A stretch of 64,000 nucleotides of DNA from Mimachlamys varia (Eukaryota; Mollusca; Bivalvia; Pectinida; Pectinidae): assembly GCA_947623455.1 (NCBI GenBank), contig OX392528.1:55136322-55200321 (forward strand), written 5' to 3'. The position numbers and the translations under genes are program-made. Below are positions 1 to 9,410 of the stretch, one piece after another (positions within the stretch are counted from its first letter, which is position 1; each line of letters starts with the position of its first letter). Under the pieces are notes generated by a model, which was given only the letters and a program-made list of their open reading frames with translations, was not told the origin of the DNA and made no database searches.

Positions 1-976
1 TAACTCTGGTTATTATCCCCGGCCATGAAACGTCCAGATAGCCTTCAGTCTTAAATGCTACAAAGTGATAAACAAATTCTACCGTTTAGCATATAAAGCA
101 GTAAGCTTACATATAATACCAAGTCAAAATCACTGAAATTATCTCCATCATTTTTTCATTAACCTGTAAAATCTTTTTTTTTTTGAAAACTCCGATAAGA
201 CTTAAGTGACACTTTTATAGCTGTTGGCATTTTGACTTGTTACTGGTTCTAAGTTTAGCAATGTTTTTCTGGTGGCATATTGCTACGGCTGCTGGGAACT
301 GCTACTCATGTTACCATCTATACACTGGGAGGGGTTCCGAACGGCACGCGGAGTAGTTAACGTGCTCTGAAATGGGCGTGGATTTTACGTACTGATAAGA
401 CAAACGTTTACCGGGTAGCTGTAGTATACGTATCTATAACAATCCCCTCCTCCCCTACGGCACGAGATAAGCCTATCTCTTCCTCGGAGATGGTGCCTCC
501 CTGATTGTGCCGGGAAAATATTCGGAACAGGAAAGCAGACATAACAAAGTACATGCCATGGATCTGTCATTCTGGAACAATTCGTCTCAAGTTTAGTCAG
601 CCTAAGTTAAGTTTTAAAACAACTCATAATGTTTCTTTTTAAAATAATTTTAATGATGAGGTTTTTCTGTTTAAATGATAAGGTAGGAAAATGCCATAAC
701 TTTAACTGCCTTATTCCAAAAAAAAACAGAACTTTTTATTTTAAAGAAAAACATAGACCATTCTTAAAGTATCGTGTAAGATAACTAACCATCGAAATAT
801 TGGCAGATTAATATCAACAGTTGCATTTCGGCAACAACGCTGCTGTTTCTCAAACAAGCTAATAAAATGAATGTACAGTTTGATATAATACAAAAGGCAC
901 TCGATTGTTGGTGTTTGAAATTTTAAAAAAAAAGTGAAACAAAACCTTCAAAAAATTCATACGCAAGAGATTCAGG
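1..976. other. AT-rich gene-free stretch
   Basis: I see no gene here. The sequence is AT-rich with short homopolymer T and A runs. A slightly GC-richer patch lies at about 280-560, but it has no splice-site or codon pattern that I would support. The only ORF is a 61-codon minus-strand frame without a recognisable domain. Confidence 0.5.
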
Positions 977-1372
977 TTGATCAGAACAACGGGCAAGTTT
1001 TAGAGTCGCCAACTTTGTCTCATTGAGAAATGTTCTGTATCTTTAAGTGATATGAGATAGACGTTTTTGAGTACATGTATGCTCATTAGTGTGTTTACTT
1101 GTTGATATTGACAATGATGACTCGGTTCTCATTTTGAGGAATTGATGATTATTTGGATAAAATATGACCAAGTTCTACATTGCGGATGTCGTCGAACAAG
1201 CAGAAGACGCTTACTCTTCCGGAACACCTGGTCTTATTATCTTGTACTTTTACAAGGGTCTCCATGTAAATCTTTCTTTTGTTCATTGACTTGAAGCCCC
1301 AAGTTTATCAGATTTAGACTTCGAATTATGGTTTTGACAAAGCTTCAGTATTCTCTATTTCTTTTCTTTTTT
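977..1372 (+). repeat. Dispersed repeat family A, copy 1 (near full length)
   Basis: This is the most complete plus-strand copy of a family seen eight times in the window. It begins near the shared phrase GGGCAAGTTTTA, then TCTTTAAGTGATATGA and GGTTCTCATTTTGAGGA. It continues through the best conserved block (GACGCTTACTCTTCC, GGAACACCTGGTC, TTGTACTTTTACAA) and ends near TTCAGTATTCTCTATTT. The same order of blocks appears in reverse complement at 6762-7125 and 22525-22850, which defines a unit of about 350-400 bp. I see no terminal inverted repeats, pol III boxes or poly-A tail, so the class is unknown. Copies 1-3 lie head to tail within 1 kb. Confidence 0.8.
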
Positions 1373-1454
1373 TAATGAAGCACGAAAATGATATTTTGTC
1401 ACTGTAATAATAAGATGGGAGTTTTTCTAATATGCCTCTTGATCTGATTCAAAA

Positions 1455-1700
1455 CAATACCTCATTTCTCACTTTGAGGACATGACATTGACTTGAATAT
1501 GATCTAGATTGAAATGGCGGTAATCGTCAATAAAGCACAATGCGCTTACTCTTCTGGAACACCTGGTCTTATTCTCATTTCCTTTTTCAAGTGTATCCGT
1601 GTATATCTCTCCTTTGTCCAAATTTTGTCTCCAGTGTTATCGATTTTTAGTTCATATTACGGGTTTTTTTTCACGCTTCGGTTCCAGTTCTGCCAATGTT
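1455..1700 (+). repeat. Dispersed repeat family A, copy 2 (5'-truncated)
   Basis: This copy starts in the CTCACTTTGAGGACATGAC block and keeps GCGCTTACTCTTCTGG, AACACCTGGTCTTATTC and the downstream TTATCGATTTT block. It is more diverged than copies 1 and 3. It lacks the first part of the unit (the TCTTTAAGTGATAT block). Small ORFs of about 62 codons across it are chance frames within the repeat. Confidence 0.7.
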
Positions 1701-1811
1701 AAGGATCACTATGGCTTTGTTTTTCTCCTCAATTTGGGGAGGCTCATTTTGTCTTTATATTTTGTCTTTGTAACTAAAAAATTATGAAGCTGTCGCTTTA
1801 AGTTCTAGTTT

Positions 1812-1996
1812 GGCAGGTGTCTTCGATGAAGCAGAAGACGCTTACTCTTCCGGAACACCTGGTTTTATTATCTTGTACTTTTACAAAAGTCCCCATGTAA
1901 ATCTTTCATTTGTTCATATTTTGCCCCTGTTTTAATCGATTTTGAGTTTGGATTATGATTTGGTTAACGCTTCGGTATTCTCTTATTTATTTGCAT
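1812..1996 (+). repeat. Dispersed repeat family A, copy 3 (3' part)
   Basis: This copy starts at GGCAGGTGTCTTCGATGAAG and runs through the conserved GACGCTTACTCTTCC block, TTGTACTTTTACAAAAG, TTAATCGATTTTGAG and TTCGGTATTCTCTTATTT. It is close in sequence to copy 1, about 0.8 kb upstream and in the same orientation. Local duplication or nested insertion of the family is therefore likely. Confidence 0.75.
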
Positions 1997-4900
1997 CTTA
2001 TATGTTTGGAGTTATCGCGTCCTCACTTGTACGTCTTTATTACGAGGACTTCATGAAAAGATGTTCATTTTAAATAAACATCGTGACATTCAAAGTTGAC
2101 TTATGCTGACGAAAGTCGGTTGCCTTTTAGTATTTGTTTGTGAATGTGACTTAATTAATAAATGTGATGAAATATCAAAGTCATAAATTTTGAAATTCCT
2201 TTTTGAAGGTAAATTATTAACAAAAAAAACGTTTGAGCACAAAACATCTTGATTTAAACGTTTCGTTTAAGTATTATATATTTATTGACCTTGGTCGCCC
2301 TCTGACAGACGGAACGTATCAGTACAAGGTACAACGAGAAGGCCCTCTCCTTTGTTCTTTGTCCTCGGGCAGGTGTAACTCTCAAGGTGTGTCGACTATA
2401 ATATCACGGTGGTTATTTTTTTGTTCATTAAGACACTTTCATATTTCATAATGAATATTAAATAAACTTGTCACCGCATCGCGAACAGTAATCCTTGTGT
2501 AAGTATATGAAATTGCAAGTCACAGAATGAAAAACATCAAGGTGTATCTACCTTGAAATCTCGTATGATTGTTTAACCATGAGTGAGTGCGTTAAGGGTT
2601 TCCTATTTTTAACAGGAGAGTACAACTACCCTAACATCCATCTTGTGTCAACTAACAACGCGTCCACTTGTTTGTTTCAGATGGGAGACATTATTCATAA
2701 ATGCACGGTTCGTCATACAAGAATGGCCATATTCAACATAACTATTTCCATGAAGCGTGAAATTTCTTTGTCGTTTTCTGTCAGAGGAAAAATGAAAAAT
2801 AGGAGTATAACGGTAGGACTGTCATCCAAAGAATTGCATGTATCTCTCTATTACAGTGTGGGTAACCTCGGCATCAAGACTCGCCTTCATGGCCAGTTCA
2901 TCATCCTCCCCGCCCCCTTTCCCTCCCTTGTCTTTACATTCAGCTTCTTTCTTTTCTCCTTCAACCCTCAAATCTTTTGTAAATATGACCGTGTATATAT
3001 ATACAATACATATATCGATATACATCTCCAAAAAAGCCATGAAACTTTTGGAAAAACACCAAATCCATTATTGCATGTAAAACACCTTTCTCAGTTTGAA
3101 GACAAAAAGATTAACAGCGCCGAGGCATCGAGATGTGTAATTCCTGAGATAGTATTAGTTACACGGGCCAGTTTTATTATATATGATTCCATGTTTTATG
3201 CTAGTTTGCCATACCTTACTATCGCCATTTCGACTCCATTCGACTCTACTGTTACGCAATTATAGAGATGATGCATGGCTAGCGACCGGTAGAACTGTCA
3301 CCCTGTGAGGAATTATGAAATAGCTCTTAACATATTTTTGCCAGAGGTGTAACCATTCCATTTTCCATGTAACGCTAACTCAATAGAATTCTTCAACACA
3401 TTCCATTTTCCTAAGCCAAATAAAAACGCGGACGGTAAAAATGTGAGAACTTGCTCTTGGAAAAGTTTCATTGGCCTTCCTAGCGCGAGGCCAACACATT
3501 AGCGTCTTGCTAGCATTCCTAGTGCAGTTATCCAGTTTAATTCGCCATTTCATCATCATATTGTGGTGTTATTTCATATCTTTCTATAACAGGTTTTAAT
3601 ATTTAATCGTTTACCATATTAGTCCCTATAGATCTCCATAGCTACAATCTTATCACCTCTCATTCGGCATCAAGGGAATATCAAAATCGGCATATCCGAA
3701 AAACTGCAAAATATGTGTTATTTCTGATATATTGCATTAGGAACGCTCTTCCGTGACAGATTGTGAATATTCATCATTGTTTCGGAATCAATAGTTAAAT
3801 AAAATTCATGGTTTGAGGTTAGATGTGTTTTGGGGAGAATGCGGTTTATAAGGAAAGACTTCAACTTCCACGGGCTTCGTCAATGTAATACATGTTGGAT
3901 GTCGCAGAAATTTCAATGAAAAGAAGCAATAGTATGTTTAAAATAAATACAGATTTTAGAATATCAATTTTCAAGTTAGATAAGCTTTGTTTTCATTTTT
4001 GATATCGTGTTAAGGTTTTGTTTATGTCAATTATTAATGTGAAAAACATAAGTTATGATAATAAAACATTATAGTTTTAAACAAAAACTGTTATGAAATA
4101 TAAGCAAATATATGTATTTCTGATTTGTTCTTTTGTTATTGTTCTTTCATTTCCATAACTTTTAGGAAGAATATACAAGTCGGTTAGACAGGAAAATTGT
4201 TCGTTTAAAACAATTTGATAAAGTATTTCATATTCAAGGAAAAATGTATATTCAAAATTGAAAGGAATTTTGTGGACAAAATTTAAATAATGATATCTTA
4301 ATGACGTAATAATGAAATATTGGGCATTATGAGATTAAATTGGTCTTTCGATATGAACAGTAATTGACAAATATTTTTTGCTGAAACATACTATATTTAA
4401 ACTTGGAGAAATCAAGACGTTTGCTTTAACTTAAGCTCTATCATTCTATAGAGCATATCGGGGTTTTTTTGTATAGCTTATATATTTGCATCTGTTTCAT
4501 ATTTATATAAAATATCTAAAGAGTTATTTTATTTATTTTAAACCGTTAAAAAGCAGCCGTTAAGATTAATAATTTGTTGAGAAATTTGCAAATAATGATC
4601 AAAATTACAGTTCATTCTCTTTATCTGTCCGATTATTTACAAATACAAGCACATAGATACTAACCGAAATTCATTTATAAATTTCTTCATAATCTTTCAT
4701 GCTAACGACAATATTACATACAAAAACTGTTTCTGCTAAATGAGAAATTAAAAACAATAGATTTAAAATTATTTTCCTTTGAATATCTTTCACAGACACA
4801 ACGGCTGGAACAGCTTCTTCTCAGCGGCACTAATGCAGCACTCAGTAAAAAATAACTTGAGAAGCTCTAATTTCAAATTATTTCGATGTTTATATTTCAA

Positions 4901-5320
4901 GTACAAAACAGTGAATGTTTCCAAATGTTTGATGCGCGAACTATATCATAAAATACCTTTATATGACTTCTTCAAGATTTGTCTTGTGCCAAAATTCCAT
5001 TACAATGAAATAAATTTAAAATGGATGGACATCTGAAGTGAAATATATTTCTTATGTTTGTTTGCTAAGTAAACGAATCTTCTGTCTTTTATGCCAAAAA
5101 CTAAAGAAAAAAAAAATCAAACGTATTTAAAAGTATCACTCTTTCCAAAGAATGTAGTAATTGAACAAAACTAATATTAGACTCTCTATATTAACTAATG
5201 AGACCGAAAAAAATTATAGACCAATTAAATTCCTGGCATCTCCATCTCGTTCCCCATGTGGAATGATTCGCGGGAAGGCTACGGACGGAAATGACTTAGC
5301 ATCATACTCATAAATTATAA
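1997..5320. other. Gene-free stretch
   Basis: This is mostly AT-rich DNA. The longest open frame of the whole window (228 codons, plus, 2579-3265) lies here. I do not accept it as a gene because its composition is ordinary for the surrounding DNA, no domain is recognisable and a start-to-stop frame of this size can occur by chance. A good acceptor-like site (TTGTTTGTTTCAG) ends at 2680 inside that frame, so a single exon cannot be excluded. The remainder from 3266 to about 5320 holds nothing I can name. Confidence 0.4.
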
Positions 5321-5391
5321 CCAATCAGAGACATGAATGGTCGTCACTGGGGGGCTATAAGTATACAAAACAGGTGCAAAAATAATTCTCA
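5321..5391 (+). promoter_or_regulatory. Candidate RNA polymerase II core promoter (CCAAT, TATA, initiator)
   Basis: CCAATCAG begins at 5321. A TATA box in GC-rich surroundings (GGGGCTATAAGTATA) has its TATAA at 5356-5360. A CTCACC initiator-like site puts A+1 at about 5391. The implied positions are about -70 for CCAAT and -35 to -31 for TATA, which fits animal class II promoter geometry. The first downstream ATG with A at -3 is at 5484. Each motif alone is common by chance. The spacing is what makes this worth listing, and no transcript evidence is available. Confidence 0.4.
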
Positions 5392-5483
5392 CCGGCATAA
5401 TCTACTTAATTGTTGTTATTTACAACTGCTCGTCTCTTCTAGCTTCCTGTCTCGATCGTAAATAACACAGGATTAGGGAAATC

Positions 5484-5699
5484 ATGAGAGGGACGTTGTC
5501 GATACGGGACTACACTACGGACAGGGAGAGATATGGGGAACGGGAAGGGAGAAGATATGGGGAGGGGGATGAGGTTGGGGAGAAGGAGGTCTGCCTAGGG
5601 CCAGAAACACAACGAGAACCAGATATATCATTTCTCCTGTTGGGTTATAACTGTCAAAGCTTATTAAAATACAGTTCTGTCTCTGGTGTCAGAATGTGA
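5484..5699 (+). CDS. Small hypothetical ORF downstream of the candidate promoter
   Basis: This is a 71-codon frame starting at an ATG with A at -3. Residues 10-35 are dominated by Arg, Glu, Gly and Asp, for example YGEREGRRYGEGDEVGEKEV, encoded by a purine-rich tract. There is no recognisable domain, signal peptide or membrane segment. It is listed only because it lies about 90 bases below a well-spaced CCAAT/TATA/initiator cluster and about 165 bases above an AATAAA. It could equally be a chance frame through low-complexity purine DNA, or the first exon of a spliced transcript. Confidence 0.15.
   Translation: MRGTLSIRDYTTDRERYGEREGRRYGEGDEVGEKEVCLGPETQREPDISFLLLGYNCQSLLKYSSVSGVRM
5521..5593 (+). 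repeat. G-rich polypurine tract
   Basis: This is a nearly uninterrupted A/G stretch with at least six runs of three or more G (GGGG, GGG, GGG, GGGG, GGGGG, GGGG) and some degenerate GGGAGA/GATATGGGG repetition. One loop is about nine bases, so it only marginally fits a G-quadruplex pattern. Purine strand asymmetry of this length can also form triplex DNA. Confidence 0.6.
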
Positions 5700-5865
5700 A
5701 GGCGACGCAAGCCGCAGCAACCAGACTCCCGCCCTACAAGTGAACATGTACCAGCTATTTGTTCTACTTCCTCTCCTCACTTCCCTACATAACCGTTAAT
5801 TCGCTTACTATAAATGTTTTATCCTATTTCCTCACCAATACACATTTCTTAGATTTTCGTTCTTA

Positions 5866-5871
5866 AATAAA
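5866..5871 (+). terminator. Possible polyadenylation signal
   Basis: There is an AATAAA hexamer about 165 bases past the stop of the small ORF at 5484-5699. The hexamer is frequent in AT-rich DNA. It is noted only because promoter, ORF and signal lie in a consistent order and orientation. Confidence 0.2.
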
Positions 5872-6761
5872 AACGATACATTTAGTTGAGTGAAAGTTTC
5901 TCTAAAGTCACTTTTGTATGTATTTATTATGTGAAAAAATAAATTCTTGAGATAAAAGTTGTTGTTGATTTTTTTATTTTTTGTTTTTATTTTTTATCTT
6001 TTTATATCAAACTCTGCCAATGTATATAGTTCAGCATGTAATGGACTTTGTACATGTACATTGTACCCTGTTGTGTTCATTTTTGTATTGCATTTGAAAC
6101 GATTAACTAGGAACAAATATCAAAGAAAAAATACATTTTATGATATTAGAAGAATGCACCTGATAAAAAATAATTGTCCGAAACAAGCATCGTTTTTCGT
6201 TATAATAAATCATTTATTTAAATCGTACTGAATATTAAATCAACTTAGAAAGCAATTTGTCTATAACATTCAACACTACAATGCTTGAGATCTACCATAT
6301 GCCCCTATATCCTTCACATTGCTAAAGACTGCTAAGTACAACCTCCCACTTTTGACATTCCTAATTACTAATTGGAAAGCTGTTCCACATGCCCTCTATT
6401 CGATTTTCTAAATTATAAGACGGTTCATAGCAGCGGAGGTTTTTTACTCAGCTCTGACAGCACTTTCCAGATCCTTGCAACATTCATAAGTAATTCTAAT
6501 TGAATATCAGTAACGACTGGTGCTCTCTGAACATAAAGTACACTAAATATTTTAAAATGCGCAAAATAAACCAATTATGTCAAATTATCATGTCACGAGG
6601 AGCGCTGAAAAAAAGGGCTACTCAAGGACCTGTGATGGCAGAACATTAATGCATTAAGTAAAAATGGCGGCAAAACATATTACCGATGTAAACAATGTGC
6701 ATGAGTATTAGCGCCAGCGCTTCAGACAGAAATACCAAACAAAATATGAGAAACTGTTGTG
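5872..6761. other. Gene-free stretch
   Basis: AT-rich DNA. The only item I can name is AAAATGGCGGC at about 6663, an exact match to the core bound by YY1 in animals. It stands alone and is weak evidence for function. Confidence 0.4.
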
Positions 6762-7125
6762 GATACAAAAATACCGAAACGATGACCAAACAATAATCTG
6801 AACTGAAAATCGATTAAAGTAGGGACAACATATGAACAAAGGAAAGATGTACATGGATACCTTTGTAAAAGTACAAGAGAATAAGACCAGGTGTTCCGGA
6901 AGAGTACGCGTCTTCTTCTTCATCGCCGACACCCGCTATGTAAATCTTGGTCACATCAAAGTAAAAATCAAGTCCTCAAAATGAGAACCGAGTAAGCATT
7001 GTCAATCACAACAAGTAAACATATTAATGAGCTTACTCAAAAACTTCCATCTTGATATCACTTAAAGATACAGTATAATTATCAGTGAGACAAAGATGGC
7101 GACCATAAAATTTGACCATAGTTTT
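6762..7125 (-). repeat. Dispersed repeat family A, minus-strand copy (near full length)
   Basis: Read on the minus strand, this copy contains the blocks in the family order: TGGTCGCCATCTTTGTCTC, TCTTTAAGTGATATCAAG, CGGTTCTCATTTTGAGGA, GTACTCTTCCGGAACACC, TTGTACTTTTACAAAGG and TTAATCGATTTTCAG. With the 22.5-kb copy it shows that the unit is longer than the most conserved 60-bp core. A 74-codon minus-strand frame over it is repeat sequence, not a gene. Confidence 0.8.
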
Positions 7126-7221
7126 GAACAACATTATGGTGGTGCAGAAATACCAAGCAATATAGGAGGACATTTTGTGGATGATTGTGGTGATGGTTGC
7201 AGTCTTGTCTTGTTAATGTCT

Positions 7222-7260
7222 TTGTTGTTGTTGTTGTTGTTGTTGTTGTTATTGTTGTTG
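7222..7260 (+). repeat. (TTG)n microsatellite
   Basis: This is a run of about 13 TTG/GTT units with one TTA interruption. It explains the poly-threonine frame on the minus strand at 7082-7273, which is not a gene. Confidence 0.95.
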
Positions 7261-8928
7261 TAACGAGAAACAACTATACTTGAATGTCAACACGATTTAA
7301 TTTAATTTAATTAACATTAGTTGCCGATTAATAAAATAGTACTATGTATAGATATACAGGAAAAAGGTCGATATTATTCAAAATATAAATAAAAGTTAAG
7401 AAGAATAGCAAAACAAGTAATTAATTTTTAGTCCGTATTTTTTTAAGTACAACGGGTGCCCATTTTGTGTTTTGACATATCAATCGGATCGTGTCGCGTA
7501 AAACAAACTGCGATGTAGATATAATGTCTATCGTAATATATAAAAATATTTCCGACCGGAATAGGGGAGAAATCATTAGCTTCTTTAGGATTTTCATGAC
7601 GGTGTGTTTTTGTTTTCATAACAATATCCAATGTTTCTTGTATAATGTCTTCATTCTGAACTCAGAGAAAGCTCAAGGCCAAAGACCTAAGCAGCTTACG
7701 CGGATTAAAGCAGTATAACCCAATAATATGAGGTATTTGTCACCGTATAACACCGTACTCTACAGATCAGTTGGTACATGGCGACAACGAGGCCGTATCC
7801 CGGCCGCTAGGGGGAGCTGCTTGTCTTCCTGTCGGATCGGCCATGTCATTCCTGCATACTTAAATCAGAATGATTCATCCGAAAATGGACGGCAAGCTTC
7901 CGTTTTAATGAAGGCAAAATACACTTTAAATACTAGCCCGAAGCAAACTTTAGACAGCTGCAAAATATCAGCAACATATATTCTAAAATTGGGATTGCAT
8001 GTATTTTTAAATTGAATTGTTATCGAATGGCAACACACACGCTTTTACAGATAAAAACATTGAATTTTATCTTCAATATGAAATCACTTGATAAGTGTTC
8101 TCCGCAGCATCGTAAAAACTCTGTTCTGTTATACGAGCACGTGATAGGACCATGTCATATTTCAATCTGTTTCAATATCATTAGAGCAGTAAAGGAGGTT
8201 GATGATACCTTTTCTCCTCCGAGCGAACCAAAGAAAGTTATTGTTGAAATAATCTGTATTTGAGACACAACCTATTTCCATTACGATGATGATACTATTG
8301 GAAAAATAAGTTCATAGAGTTGTCTCCCTTTTTTGTTTGCTTGCTTGTTGATTCCAAGAGTTTACTGCTCATTTCCTGAAGGATTTTTTTTTTATTCTGC
8401 TGGCGATATGTTTTTTTCCATAATTTTGCTTGTGACATCAATTCTTAGATCCAGCTTACTAATTAAAAAAAAACCCAGTTACATCAGCATCAATATGCGA
8501 ATCAAAATGCCTTAAGATATGTTTGTGTAACATAGTGCTACGGACGAGATAGTATGCTCTACTTCACATGTTGCACTCGACATTATATAATACCTCGGAC
8601 CAAATGTCGTGAAAAAACATGTATGTAAGTCATTAAACTTGAAGAATCATTGAACAAGTCTTTATTGCCATCTAACGATCGAAAAGTCTCCGCTTGGCTA
8701 GTAAAACTCTTGCTTAGTAAAAAGGGCAGGCATCCGCATTACACCAGAGGCGACTGTTTGCGATGTATTATCTGAAAACAGTATACGTCAGCTGATGTTT
8801 TCCACGACATAAAGGGCGTGTGCGATGTCACATGTACTTTGTGCGACATAAAATCTGCTACTTAGATTCCAGCTTTTCATACATATATGGGTGATATGTC
8901 TTCGTAAGGTTATGCTCACTGTTTATAG
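7261..8928. other. Gene-free stretch with a GC-richer island at about 7720-7880
   Basis: Mostly AT-rich and unremarkable. The island at 7720-7880 includes the CTCF-like motif listed separately. Several ORFs of 60-95 codons overlap on both strands and none shows a domain or consistent codon use. Confidence 0.4.
7804..7818 (+). promoter_or_regulatory. CTCF-like insulator motif
   Basis: CCGCTAGGGGGAGCT matches 13 of 15 positions of the bilaterian CTCF core CCASYAGRKGGCRSY (differences at positions 3 and 12). It lies in a local GC-rich island. Binding in molluscs is assumed, not shown. Confidence 0.3.
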
Positions 8929-9410
8929 GCACTGTCCTCACGGGTGCAAGTGAGTGGAAGGAAATTTCCGTGCAAACTGCCCTCACTTGGCTTGTATAAG
9001 ACAGTCAATTGTTTTATGGCTCAAATCTAATTTGTCCTTTGTCTATTGACACGTCAGCGCCGATGCATAATAATTCTTTTAATTTTCCAATATCACTTTT
9101 ATAACTGTATATATATGGATGGTGTTCCTTGGAAAAAGTACCCTCGTATGTCCTGTATCTAGACCATTATGTTGGGTTTATGACGCAAAAAAAGACGAAT
9201 TTGTCCTTTGCCACATCCAAATCGAAACATGATAGTTCTATTAATTTTCCAATGATGCCTTCATAAGTGTATATGTGAGGAGGTTAACCTCAAGAAATAG
9301 TTCCCTTGCATGCAAAGTGCCGAAACAATAATAGTTTGTTTATGACACAAAATTTTATGTATCTTATTTTGATTAACATCTATGCGCTCAGGCATAATAA
9401 TATAAGAAAT
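8929..9410 (+). repeat. Degenerate three-unit tandem repeat, period about 160 bp
   Basis: Three successive segments (about 8929-9094, 9095-9256 and 9257-9410) share, in order: a TATAACTGTATAT / TAAGTGTATATGT block, a CCTTGGAAAAAGTACCCT / CAAGAAATAGTTCCCT block, a TTTATGACGCAAAA / TTTATGACACAAAA block, TTTGTCCTTTG, and a CATAATAATTCTTTTAATT-type block. Divergence is high, so this is an old duplication. A 116-codon minus-strand frame overlaps the third unit and is not supported as a gene. Confidence 0.5.

Noticed and set aside
2579..3265. 228-codon plus-strand ORF, the longest in the window
   Set aside because: No recognisable domain and no codon bias. It is rich in low-complexity TATATA and poly-pyrimidine segments. 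A frame of this length is plausible by chance in 64 kb of AT-rich DNA. An internal acceptor-like site is noted, but there is no matching exon evidence.
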